A model generated the notes under the pieces. That model was not told the origin of the DNA and ran no database searches. It saw only the letters and a list, made by a program, of their open reading frames with translations. The position numbers were made by a program, and so were the translations under genes. From Diphasiastrum complanatum (Eukaryota > Streptophyta > Lycopodiopsida > Lycopodiales > Lycopodiaceae), in NCBI GenBank assembly GCA_029204225.1, contig CM055106.1, positions 62,001-126,000 on the forward strand: a stretch of 64,000 bases of DNA, read 5' to 3'. The stretch's first letter is position 1, and every line of letters begins with the position of its first letter. Positions 46,291-59,539 of this stretch are shown piece after piece.

Positions 46291-48149
46291 GGAACGTAGT
46301 GCTTCGTTCTTTTTTCGATACCATTGTCTCGTTGCTTGTTTGAGACCATAAATGCTTTTATTCATGTGACATCCGTATTCTGGATATTCTTGGCTTACAA
46401 AACCAAGTAGTTGGTGCATGAATAAGTCTTTTTCCAATTCTGCATGCAAGAAGGCAGTCTTCTCATCCACAATATGAATTTTTAAATTGTGAGCCACTGC
46501 ATACATGAATAACAAACCTTGCTTTGTATCTGATGTTTTCTCCATCAAGACCTATTTTGATCTTGTAGATCCACTTGCATTTGACTGGTTTTCTGCCATT
46601 AGGGATTGGTGCAAGTGTCCATACATTGTTCTTATACATGGATGACATTTCGTCCTCCATTGCTTGAATCCAACGATATTTATCTGGTCCATCAATAGCT
46701 TCCTCGAATGTTTAAGGTTCGTTAGAGAATCCACAAAATTTGATGGCTGTATTAAAAACATTCTGACCATACATTTCTAGTGGTTTTTGTTGTCTATCAG
46801 ATCTTTTGGCACAGGTGGTTTCGAGTTCGATTCTGCAGGTTTTGAGTTCGATTCTGATTTGACCTTTTCTATTGGAATTCGGACTGGCGATTCAAGTCTG
46901 TCAGGTACTCGATCTTGACCTCCCTCTGAATTTGGTAATTCTCTTTGATCCTCTGCTTGTTTTACTTCTGTCGTCATTGGTAGCTCATGATAGTTTTTGA
47001 GAATTTCATAGCCAACTAGATGACTGTCTGCTATGTATTTGAACTCATCAAATTTGACATCTCGAACAACTTTTATTTTGCCAGTTTCGGGTTTAGACAC
47101 GATAATATGACGAATGTTACTGGAATCCTACCAGAAAACCTTGTTCTATCTTTTCATCAAGTTTCTTTTTCAGCTTATCTGGTATGTGCATATACACTAC
47201 GCATCCAAATGTCCAAACATGTGTTAGATTTGGCTTCGACTTCCACCATATTTCATGAGGAGTTTTATCCAGTATTTGAGATTTCAGAATACGATTTTGA
47301 AGATAATTTGATGTAGCCACTGCTTCTTTAGAAGTCAACGAAATGGTTCGAGATGTATTTTCCACCACGATCAATTTTGATCTGCTTCACTTGGCTTCCT
47401 GTGTATCTTTCTGCCTAGTTCACGTATCTTGTGAACTTGTCGAGTGCTTTCAATTTGTTGTGTATGAAGTAGACTCTGGTGAACTTGTTGTAGTTGTCAA
47501 TGAAGGTGATGTAGTATTTCGAGCCTCCTACTGAGATCACATCAAAAGGTCCGTAGATGTCCAAATGTACCAGCTCCAGAATCTTTGTCGTTCTGAAGGA
47601 GTCTTTGGTGAAAGGAGTTTGGGACATCTTCCCTCTCATGCACGCATCACAGGTTGTCATGTTCGTTGCATTCGTGATGCTTACTCTTGTGATAGCTCCA
47701 TGTTGGATTACCTGATACAATGCCATTGGATTCATGTGGCATAGTCTTTTGTGCCATTGAGTTCATGTGACATAGTCTTCTGGCATAGTCTTCTCTGCTA
47801 AAGAACATATGTCGATTCATAAGCTTGGTGTGCTTGATCTGCTAGTAGGCGTACCTTTAAATGATACAAGTTTCTTTTTCGTCTTTCTTGTATAACAAGT
47901 GTGTTGGTGCTGGCATCAACAACATTGCATGTTTCGTTTGAAAACGTCACACGCATCCCAACATCTGCTATTCTTGCAACTGAGAGCAAGTTTTGCTACA
48001 GTGTGGGCACGAATAGAACATCGTCTAATCGTCGGTCTTCGCCATTTGTGTTGAGCCATAGTGAACCAATGCCATTCACTTGATGTTTTGATCCATCTCC
48101 AAGAACTATGTATCTGGATGGATATGGACTTCGAAAGTCGGCCATTGTT
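46291..48149 (-). pseudogene. Copia E protease tail, integrase and RT start
   Basis: Minus strand, 48149 to 46291. Features are LFVPTL-QNLLSVARIADVGM, VTFSNETCNVVDASTNTL, the integrase zinc part (CDACMRGKMSQTPF), HLDIYGPFDVISVGGSKYYI (first catalytic Asp), HEIWWKSKPNLTHVWTFGCV, then RT KPVKCKWIYKIKIGLDGENI and KSIYGLKQATRQWYRK. Stops are frequent. It is the same family as copia G on the other strand. At 48149 it is cut by LTR X2 within the protease region. Confidence 0.88.
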
Positions 48150-50040
<1,891 letters not shown>

Positions 50041-51031
50041 AAACAAAACGTTTCTAATTACAAAGCTTTGCTAGCTTTCAGCCCTCTTCCTGACGAAGAT
50101 GTTCGCGAACACGAAAGTCATGAGAAGACACGAACACGAAAGATTCGCGAACACTTGACGAGAAGACATGAACACGAAAGATTCGCGAACGAGAATCTTT
50201 TGCAGTCGAACACGAGAAAGTCAGATGACGGAGACGAAACCAACGACGTGACACAAAAAACATCGCGAAAGAGTTTCTGCCCTCACGCTCCAAAGAGTAC
50301 CAACAAGGATCATGCAAGCACCTAGAAGTACAGATATCTGACCTGACGACATGACGTCAACAGATACAATCTAGGTTGTGGCTAATCTGCCACTCTTGTA
50401 ATTTTCTGATTAGTTGTAGATGTTTAGTCACTCTAATCTTAAAAGCTACATAGAACGACTATATAATTGCTGGATGATACTTGACACAGGATGACAAAAT
50501 ACACAGAAGTGTAGGAGTCTGATGCTAGTAAGCAATCAAGACGAAATACAGACAAGAAGTCTGTCTGCTTGCGAGGCAGGTTCTGTGATCAGGATAGGAT
50601 CCATAAAGATCCACAAGTTTGCTAGTAACGAGACATCCACTCGTGAGAGAATTATATTTCTCTCACGTCGACGCACTGCGTGGATCTCCATACAGTGCCT
50701 GAAGAATAAAAAAAAATCAATAGATGATCTTGTAGCCTTTACGCACATATCAATTTATGATGTATGATCTTGAATGCAAATGTGTCTGCTGTTAATCGTG
50801 TGTCTAACTCTCCCGTTCATTTCAATTCTGCACATTGGTTGAATTCGTTGAATGCTACATTAATTTACAAACATAGATCAACAGTGCCTGACTACATTCT
50901 GGAGGATTGTAGGAGTGTTTCATCTAGTAGTGTCCAGCGACCGCATGTGAACTCCATCCGAACGCATTGGATCGCGGTTGCTTCGCTTTCACGATAGTTT
51001 CGCGACAGTTTTGCGACTTCGAATCCTCATC
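50041..51031 (+). mobile_element. 5' LTR region of copia G
   Basis: The right border is set by the PBS at 51034. The left border is uncertain, between 50041 and 50340. GAACACGAAAG with GATTCGCGAAC recurs three times at 50105-50190. ACTATATAATTGC at 50459 is the likely TATA box. Downstream is a pyrimidine- and motif-rich leader. Confidence 0.6.
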
Positions 51032-51033
51032 AG

Positions 51034-51045
51034 TGGTATCAGAGC
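51034..51045 (+). promoter_or_regulatory. Primer-binding site of copia G (with a second copy)
   Basis: TGGTATCAGAGC is a perfect tRNA-iMet PBS. A near copy, TGGTATTAGAGC, lies at 51071-51082 within a duplicated CATCAGTGGTAT-AGAGC segment. Confidence 0.9.
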
Positions 51046-51289
51046 ATATCACGATTTCTTCTCGCATCAGTGGTATTAGAGCCAGGTTACCTACTTATTG
51101 TCATAATCTGACATAGCCAAGAAGTTGCCAGATCCAGGAGGCCAAACATTCAGACAAACAATCATCAACGAGGGAACAGACTCCAAAAAGCAATGGCTTC
51201 AATCAGCAGCATGTAGAGCAATATATGCACAATACTTGATTCTTCAAGATATAACTTTCTAGCCTAGAAAGTTAAGACATCATTGATAC

Positions 51290-51585
51290 TCAAGGGCGAA
51301 GGACTCTTCCCCTAGGTGGATGGCACAGAAGAGATGCCTACGACATCAGGCAAGGAGCTACGCGAATGGAGGGAGAAAAATGACAAGGCAGCAGCTTTGC
51401 TATCATCTTCCATCGAAGATAGTCTCACACTTGACCTGACAACACTCTCGAAGGCTAAGGAGATGTGGGATGCATTGCTCACCAAATTTCAAACGAAATC
51501 AAGAAGTCAAATCATGATGCTGGAAGATCAGTTGACAAATCTACAGTGGGATGGAAAAGACCTTACTTCTTTCGTAAGAAAGATG
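51290..51585 (+). pseudogene. Copia G gag, part 1
   Basis: UBN2-type gag: ELREWREKNDKAAALLSSSI, LSKAKEMWDALLTKFQTKSR and SQIMMLEDQLTNLQW, ending FVRKM at the left edge of an inserted element. It continues at 51964 as KDLFLSLHNSG. Confidence 0.88.
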
Positions 51586-51963
51586 CATTAGAGGAGTTTT
51601 GAGCTCCAAAAAGACCCTTTAAGAATTCGTGCAAGATGTAGTTTATATTACTAGAATATTGTAACACTAATACTTCTGATTTGCCATAATTTTTTATTCG
51701 TAGCTCAGAAGTATGTTGTCTAACATATCATTGGAAATCTCTTGTCGAGCGCTTTCCAATCCACCAAACTTTGTTAAATTTGGACTTGCCACTAAAAAGT
51801 TATGCCATTTTTAGTGTGTAATTAAAATGTGGTCTCAAAAAGTTACGTTACGTAGATTTCAAATTTGAGTGTTTTGATTAGTTCATGTGTAAGAAGAAAT
51901 TGAGAAAAAATATAAAAAGAATCTTTACAAAGGGTCTTTTTTGGATTTAGAACTTTTCTAATG
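51586..51963. mobile_element. MITE-like insertion in copia G gag
   Basis: About 375 bp interrupt the gag between FVRKM and KDLFLSL. The ends are long imperfect inverted repeats: CATTAGAGGAGTTTTGAGCT continuing CCAAAAAGACCCTTT on the left, and, as reverse complement of the right end, CATTAGAAAAGTTCTAAATC continuing CAAAAAAGACCCTTT. Roughly four in five of the first 35 positions agree. ATG flanks both sides and may be the target duplication. It is noncoding. Confidence 0.8.
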
Positions 51964-53566
51964 AAGGATCTGTTTCTATCACTACATAACTCTGGAATAG
52001 AGAATGTAGTGTCAACTGAGAAGCAGCTCACGTACCTGTTGAGAGCCTTACCCAGATCGTTCCAGACAACGAGAACCCTGCTTGTGAAAGATCCTACCAT
52101 GAACCTCAAAAGGGCGATTGTCAAGGTTCGAGAGGAAGTTGAGGCCAGAGAACATCTTGATCACAAGGATGGTTCTGACCAAGCCCTCTACGGCAACAAG
52201 GAAAATCCAAGAAACAATTTAAGCCTAAGAGGGAGTCGAATCAGAGACAAGATCGTGATCAACAAGCAGAGAGAACAAGCAAGGGCCACTAGAAGAGCAA
52301 AGGGAGGTCAAAGCAACAAGGTGCAGACAAAAAGACTTGCGTGAGATGCAAAAGAGACAGACATACAGTAGATATCTGCTGGCTCAATCCCAAGATTGAG
52401 TGTATCCATTGCCACAAGAAGGGTCATGCAGCTGTAGATTGCTACAAGAACCCGAAAAACAAATCAGCACAGAACAGACATGAGAACAACAACAGTTCAT
52501 CCTATGTTGAGGAGCCCGAGAGCTCAAAGATGGACAAAGAAAGAACAAACAGAAACTGCTCCACCGCCTACATCTGTGAAGACATGTGTGCAGTGTCAAC
52601 ATCTGACACACATGAGGTGATCCTAGATTCAGGAGCTACCTCACACTTTGTGACATCAAGATGAATAATATCTGATTTCAGAAGTGCAAATCCTTCAAGA
52701 TTCATAGTTCTTGGGGATCTAAGCATCAAGTGAACGGTATTGGCTCAATGTGGCTCAACACCAACGACAGAGATAGGCGACTCAAAGACGTTCTGTTCGT
52801 GCCTACTCTGCAACAAGACTTGCTCTCTGTAGCAAGAATAGCACATGCAAGGATGTGTGTGACGTTTTCTGACGAAACATGCAACGTGATTGAAGCTAGT
52901 ACCAGTACTCGAATCTCTCAAGACAGAAGGAAAGGAGACCTATATCATCTGAAGGTACGCCTACTTGCAGATCAGATGCATCAGGCTCATGATGATCGTC
53001 AGACACTCTGTGGCACAGAAGACTCTGCCACATGAACTCAATGGCGCTTTACCAAGCAAGCCATCATGGAGCGATAACAGGGATCAGCATCTTGAATGCA
53101 ACCAGTTCGACCACCTGTGATGCATGTTTGAAGGGCAAGATGTCACTCACTCCATTCATCAAAGACTCCTACAGAAACGACTAAAATTCTGGAGTTAGTG
53201 CATTCTGACATCTGCGGACCATTCAAAGTGATCTCAGTAGGAGGTTCAAAATATTATATAACCTTCATTGATGACTATAGCAAATTTGCCAAAGTGTATT
53301 TTATTCAGAATAAATCTGAAGCACTTGACAAATTCATGGAATATGTGAATTGGGCTGAGAGATGTATAGGCAACAAGGTTAAGCAGATCAGGACAGATTG
53401 AGGTGGCGAATATATCTCGAATCGCTTCACTGACTTCTACAATGATCGTGACATCATTCACAGAAGGACTGCAGCCTACACGCCGCAACACAATGGTGTG
53501 CAAAAAGAAAGAACATGACCTTGATGGAAGCATCCAGATGTATGATGGCCTACTCGAAGGCTCCAA
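51964..53566 (+). pseudogene. Copia G gag part 2, protease and integrase
   Basis: Gag resumes with KDLFLSLHNSGIENVVSTEK and LLRALPRSFQTTRTLL, then a zinc knuckle CIHCHKKGHAAVDC (about 52400). Protease VILDSGATSHFVTS (about 52622) and LFVPTLQQDLLSVARIAHAR follow. Integrase gives LVHSDICGPFKVISVGGSKY, YITFIDDYSKF and GGEYISNRFTDFYNDRDIIH, then PQHNGV. Several stops occur (52664, 53035, 53400). The frame is cut at SKAPM by LTR X3 (53567). Confidence 0.9.
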
Positions 53567-53831
53567 TGTGGGTATTTCTTGTACATAAATAAAGAAGTGG
53601 GTGTCACGACTTAAAATACTGTTGGCCAAGTTTTACCTAGTGGGCCCCGCCATAGTATCTTGTACAGTTAGAATAATAAGTGCGAGGGCACTGGCGTCCT
53701 GCGTGTGTAAGCCCAACCCAATGAGCACACAAAATGGCTAGATAGAACTTGAATAAAAGACTTGGGGCCTAAGTAGAATAAAATAATAAAAAACTCCAAA
53801 GTCAAGTTACATGGTTCTAAGTTGAGGGAAT

Positions 53832-53850
53832 CTCACATGAATCATGTGAG
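53832..53850. promoter_or_regulatory. Conserved LTR palindrome (X3 copy)
   Basis: CTCACATGAATCATGTGAG is a 19-bp near-perfect palindrome. Copies lie in X1 (4727), X2 (48378), X4 (63572, one change) and H (32340); half-decayed copies are in Y1 (21635) and Y2 (57318). In each it is about 115-130 bp upstream of the TATA box. It holds CACATG and CATGTG cores, known plant bHLH/NAC-type binding sequences. Confidence 0.75.
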
Positions 53851-54132
53851 TTTGCTCATCTGTCCTCTTCTTATTGAACCATTAGATTGCAATCATTTTA
53901 CTTTGAATGACTAAGATTAGGATTCTAGCCGATGAGAGCCAAGATGGCCTCCCCTCTCAACTATATAAGGAGGCCATTTTCCATTGTAAAGCATCATCTC
54001 TATTCTTAATAAAGCTCTAGCTCTTTCTATTTCTAACTCCATCTCTAGCTATCTCTCTCTCTCTCTCCTTCCTTGGTTGGGATCGAATAGTTTGGAAACG
54101 GTGCTCGGGCCTCCCAAGCCTTTCCTAACCAA

Positions 54133-54264
<132 letters not shown>

Positions 54265-54415
54265 ATGCTGGGATAAAATAGCTTTGGGTAGGTGCTCGAG
54301 CCCCCAGAGCCTTTCTCAACCTAGGAATTTCCTCTCTTTCTTCTCTCCTCTCTCTAAGTAGTGACTGAATAGTTTGGGGAAGGTGTTCGGGCCTCCCAAA
54401 CTTCTCGCTACTTGG

Positions 54416-54469
<54 letters not shown>

Positions 54470-54545
54470 CCCCCTTGCTATGCAGGTGAAGGCGAGGTTG
54501 TCGCTCCCAGCGACGAACCTCTATGCTACATTGATGATACAACAG

Positions 54546-54563
54546 TGGCGCCGTTGCCGGGGA
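54546..54563 (+). promoter_or_regulatory. Primer-binding site of X3, tRNA-Asp type
   Basis: TGGCGCCGTTGCCGGGGA is fully complementary to the 3' end of plant tRNA-Asp, one base after the LTR end. Confidence 0.95.
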
Positions 54564-55399
54564 GCGCCACACACTCGCCTCTCACCGCATAGCTTTCTTA
54601 TTCTTCTCGCACTATTTCTTCTCTCTCTCTTTCTTCTCTCCTACGCTTCCATTTTTCAACTAAAACTCCGATTTTGTTGGTAGATTATGGAGGTTTACTA
54701 TTAGATTTGTCAATTTTTATGTTTTTTTTGTTTTGAATGTAGTGAAGTATTAGTTTTTTGAATGTACTCTCGTCCCACTGCATAGCACTTTTTTTCATTC
54801 TCTTTCTCTCTTCCTCTTTTCACCATTTTTCACCAAAAATCGAATGTTTTGGGGGTAGTTTAGTGTGGTTGAGGGTCTAGTTGTGCATTTTTTCCGTGAT
54901 TTTTTATATATGTGCTTCCAAAATAGCCAAAAAATAAAAAACTTTTAAAGACCAAAAATACTACTAAGTAACCTTCATAGAACCTTCTAAAATTCCATCT
55001 CTAGTTAGTTCCCAGTTTAATGCCCAAAAAAAAAAAAGTTTTGGAAAAGAACCTAAGCCTCGCTGGTGAGCGACTCTATCTTTTAGATAGCCTCCTCCCA
55101 CGATTGCGACGATTTTATTCCCTTAAAAAAATAAAAATTGGAAAAGATCCCAAGCCTCGTTGGTGAACGATTCTATCTTTCAGATAGCCTCCCCCACGAC
55201 TGTGATGATTCTATTCTCTTTATTTTTTTTTAAAATTAAAATTAAAATCAAAAAAAAAATTGTGAAAAAAAAAGATAGTAAAAAAAAAAGATTGTAAAAA
55301 AAATAAAAATAAAAATAGCACAAGCCTCATTGGTGAGTGATCTCCATATCAGTTACCAACCATTCATCACTCTTCTGCTTCATCTCTATTCCATCTTCC
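54564..55399 (+). other. Leader of X3 with ~97-bp tandem repeat
   Basis: This noncoding leader has two units at about 55043-55139 and 55140-55237. Each contains AAGCCTCG-TGGTGA-CGA, the mini-hairpin CTATCTTT-AGATAG and CCACGA-TG-GA-GATT. A partial third unit is at 55319. A-rich tracts separate them. Confidence 0.75.
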
Positions 55400-56741
55400 A
55401 TCTCCTCTCATCTGTTAAATCCATACACCGGCATCATTGTGCAAACCTTGAAGCAATCCACCAACCAGCAACTTTATGACATTCTAGTGCTGAACTATGG
55501 AGACCGCCCTTGTAGGATTATCGAAACTAAAGAAGTTCCATGATGAAACAATCTGAGACTACACCTATCGAATTTTTCATCTAGTGAAGGATTGTTCGAT
55601 TTCTGAACAAATCATCATGACAAAATACTATGCTGGACTGTCCAAAAAGATCAGATCTGGTATGGCAAAATTAGTATCCTATGCGTCACTTGCACAACTC
55701 TGTAAGGATTTTGCCATGGAAATCTCACACGAGATAAATGATTTTTCCTATCGCTCTGATGAATCATCAGATGGGGAATTAGAGGAAAAAGTGTCAACAA
55801 CAAGCGATGATTAAGCAAGAATGAGACCCTATGCAAGGCAATTAAGTGTAGCAAAGCCAAGCAAATCAAGTGCAGTGGAAGACCAAGAACCTTGTACTTC
55901 AAGTTCAGGCTGTCCTCAAGTTGATGCTCGCACGGTCAATTTTCTTGAGAAGGACGAATGTACATACTGTTTTGGAAATCATCCGAGTGCAAGATGTCCA
56001 ATCAAGAACCCTCAATATGGACCAAAGGTGGAGTAGAAGGCCCGACAGCCAGATCCAACGTTTTAAAGGTCACAAACAGAATCAAACCAACAAGGAGCTC
56101 ACCAGAAGGATGGATGCCAGATTGATCCATCTAAATCGTGAGTTTCATCAACAAACATTGGCAAGGTGAAAGATTTAGTCATATCATTTTGCATGTCACC
56201 GAACTCAATAGAGGACCACAATAGCCTCCCAATCTATTTTGTATAAGATCCTAAGGGGAATCTATTACTAGTGCACGCCTATCAACTTAGAGACGATGCT
56301 GTATTGCACTCGGTAAGATGCTATGGATGCGGAGGAAAACATCGTCGAGCCAAATGTCCACATCGAGGGGATCTATCAACATTCAAACCTTGTTGTGCAC
56401 AATGCGGAGTAAATCATCCATGCCGAGATTACCGGATGAGAAATTCACAAATAGCCAGGAGGCATTTGGCCTACGTAGACTGACATGCACCTGTGGTGAC
56501 CCTTCCACCTTGAATGCACTATAAAAGAAAAATCTTAGTGCCACCGGGTTATAAAACGAGTGAGGAAGAAGGCAATTTGACAAAGGTCCCAAGGCACACA
56601 GACACACCCAACAGAAAACCGACAACAACATCAAAGAAGCAAGAGCTGGTAGAATCCATCAAGCCAATGATAGCCGAAAAAGTCAAGAAATTGGAAACCG
56701 AGGAAGTCCGGCAGGTTCTATCAGGACTCTTGTCGCAATCA
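55400..56741 (+). pseudogene. Element X3 gag
   Basis: The N-terminal part in broken frames includes YDILVLNYGDRPCRIIETKE and ISEQIIMTKYYAGLSKKIRS, MAKLVSYASLAQLCKDFAME. Then come knuckle 1 CTYCFGNHPSARC (CX2CX3HX4C), knuckle 2 CYGCGGKHRRAKC and a partial third CAQCGVNHPCRDY. KRKILVPPGYKTSEEEGNL follows. Stops lie at 55543, 56036 and 56484. The coding is cut by LTR Y2 at 56742. It supplies the best view of X gag. Confidence 0.83.
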
Positions 56742-57555
56742 TGTAGGGTCGAAGATCTTACGTAGATAGCCCTCTTGCCTGTCAACAAGGGTTAGATAAC
56801 TGGTTAGGTACCTAACTATGCATAGATGCTACTTTTAGTTAGTTTCCTACTTTCTCCCTTAACTCTACTCACCACTAACACTATTCTCTTTAACTCTACT
56901 CCTCTACACTAGCATTCATCATGATTTGGGTGAAGGGAAGGAATAGAAAAGAAGAGATTGAGAAGAGAAGAGAGAAAGAGAGAGAGATAGAGAGTGAGGG
57001 TGGAGGTTAGCTCAAATGCACATTATACTTGCTAAAGGAGAAACATAAACTATTGAAACCATAAAGCATGAACTTGAAAGCAAATGAAAACAACAAGAGC
57101 AATAGCAAGCATTGAATTGCACATGAGGATGCTCTCTTCCAAAATTGGGGAGTTTCCTCCTTCTCATTAAGCATGAAAATAGTGTACAAATGGTGTCTTT
57201 TTATAAAATGGGAAAGGACCTTGCCCCTCAATCCTATTGGCTAATATTCACAATGATCTATCCATTCATCTTGGACCCAACTTGATCCAAGGGTCCACAA
57301 AAAGTACATTAGAAATCACAGATTCATGTGAGTCCCAATTTGGACCCAACTCTAAAAAATAATCTCTAAGTTTAAAAATGACATTGGGCCTCTAGTTTTA
57401 TTTTAATTCCAAGGCCCAAGTCATGTTTATTTTATTTACAGCTTTATTTGTGTGCTCATTGGACCATGGGCTTATACACGCAGGATGCCTGCCCTCGCAA
57501 CACATTTTATTGGATGATTTTATTTATTTACACTTTGTTGGAAATACCCCCAACA
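56742..57555 (-). mobile_element. 3' LTR of element Y2
   Basis: This 814-bp LTR runs TGTAGGGTC...CCCCCAACA and matches Y1. Minus-strand TATA (TTTATAAAAAGAC, about 57195) lies about 120 bp below the decayed palindrome at 57318. It sits inside X3 gag, so Y2 inserted after X3. Confidence 0.88.
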
Positions 57556-57601
57556 GGACCCACGGCCTGAAGTAGTGCCGGTCCCTCGGCACTCTGCCGG
57601 T

Positions 57602-59455
57602 TTAGTAGAGCGTTTTCTTCGCCCGTCTTTGCTGGATGAGGTAGGTGGTGACGTCCTCCATAAAGTTGAGGCAGTCCAATTTTTTCAAGTCCTTTGGCGT
57701 GTGAAGAGACTTGTGGACCCCCCGCAGCCAATCTTGGTCGACCCATGTTTGAAATCGGCATGTCCATGGATCACTCAGAAGCGCAGTTCGGTAATATACA
57801 CGAGCTATTGGTAGCTGATCTTCGACTTTGTTTGAAGGTAGCGCCTTATTAACATCAAAGAATATGGATGGGAGAAAATTGTCCCATTTAGTTTCGATCC
57901 TCATCAGATGTTCTAAATCCCGGGCATAAGTGGCTGCCGCACGGACTGTGGGATCAGGGCAATTTATGTATTGGTTGGCGAATGCGGTGAGGGCCCTTCT
58001 GGCGTCTACATCCGTAGTCCACCCATATTCTGATTGTATGACTGGCCAATTGAAATTATGAAGTGTGATCTTGTCCAAAGGGGTGCCACATTTCGCCCAT
58101 TTGGATCTTCGTGGACATGGCAGGAAGTGCGCGTTCACCCATAATTGTTGTGAACTTGTCACGTAGGCCCTGATGGCCACAAGGTCTCTTTCAAATAACT
58201 GCTGACGCCACTTTGGTTGTGGTTGGAGGGCAGGCAATGCTTGTAGTTCGTTTTCCTTTATGGTTTGAGCTGAGAACGATATCTACCAACCACCTCTTGA
58301 TGACTCGTGGGGATACTTTGATAAAAATTCACTGATTTTCTCCTCCACGAACTTCGTCTTCAAAAGGCCCGGCTGGCAGATATCATACGTGAACCTCTGG
58401 ATGATGTTGCTTGGCTTTGGCTGGTGGTTGCGCCTTGGCCCTAGTCTCGCGTCTCAACAGCCGCATCCGTCTGCCCTTGGTCTTGGCCTTTGGACCCTTG
58501 ATCTGGTTGAGATCCCCCTGCTGCCTGCTAGCTCTGATCTTGGCTGGTACTAGTCTATGCAGCGTCAAAATTAGGTGGCGATGGAATTATCATAGGGGTG
58601 GGCTGGGCCTTCGTGTCCTTGAATTTTTGGCACGCCTTTAGGGCTTGCTTGGCCTGGGTGAGCTCATGAGTTGCGCTTGCTCGATACTTGATGAACTCTG
58701 CCTGGTAGCTGTTTAAGGTTTGGCTATAAACCTGCACCTGACGCCATAGAAGATTCATCTTTGATTGAGAAAGCGGCCTTGAGTTCGGTGCAGGTTGAGC
58801 TAACCAGACGAGCTTTTCGTCTTGTAGGGCTTTGACCTCCGTCCCTAGGTGCGTATTCTCTGCTTCCAAAAGGGTAAGTTGCGCCTGGATGGGGGCAAGC
58901 CGTTGGGACGCTTCATCTTGAAGCTCCCGCACCTTTGTGGAGGCCTCAGTCAGCGCGTTGGAGAGGCTTTGAATATATTTGTTGAGGCCCTCCTCCTTCT
59001 GCTACAACTTGGCAATCTCCTGGTGCCTTGCTTGTTCGTGTTGTTGACCCAAAATCAGCTCTTGCTGAAGCTTGGTGAGGTCTGCTCGCAACTGTGTATT
59101 ACTTGTCTCTAGGTGTAGTACCCTACTTTCCAGAATAGCTTTGGCCGCTACCGCATCCAGGATCTATTTCCCCAGAGTTTGATACGCCGTCGTTAGATGT
59201 ATGGGAGCAGCTAGGACACTGGCACTGGCAGGGGCTTGTGTTGTATCGGCCCCGACGACTTGTGGAATCCCATCGTCATTATCTTCTATCAAGTTCTCAT
59301 TGGACCTGATGCCATCTAGGGCGGTAGGATCAGCCCGATCTGGCGATGGTACAAACACTGTTTGGACAAATGCATCATGAGGCAACGGTTGGTTGCCCTC
59401 GACAACCTTTGTTGGCAAAGTGGGTAGGGTTTGAGAAATAACTGTGGAAACAGGG
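57602..59455 (-). pseudogene. Element Y2 extra ORF (coiled-coil protein)
   Basis: This is the best copy of the Y protein, about 600 residues on the minus strand. N part: EGNQPLPHDAFVQTVFVPSP and SNENLIEDNDDGI. Middle: about 200 residues of strong heptad pattern (ILESRVLHLETSNTQLRADL, LAPIQAQLTLLEAENTHLGT, LNSYQAEFIKYRASATHEL). A Gln/Lys/Arg-rich linker follows. C part (58237-57602): a 211-codon open domain with TTDVDARRALTAFANQYINC, PDPTVRAAATYARDLEHLMR and NKVEDQLPIARVYYRTALLS, ending QQRRAKKTLY. The stop is 47 bp before the LTR. No known family is recognised. Stops interrupt the coiled-coil, so this copy is inactive. Confidence 0.78.
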
Positions 59456-59539
59456 GCTGTATAGCCAAAAAAAAAGAAAACAACCTTCGCACAATGGCAT
59501 TACGCAAGGGAAGGCCCGAAGTCCTCGGGCCCAAAAACA

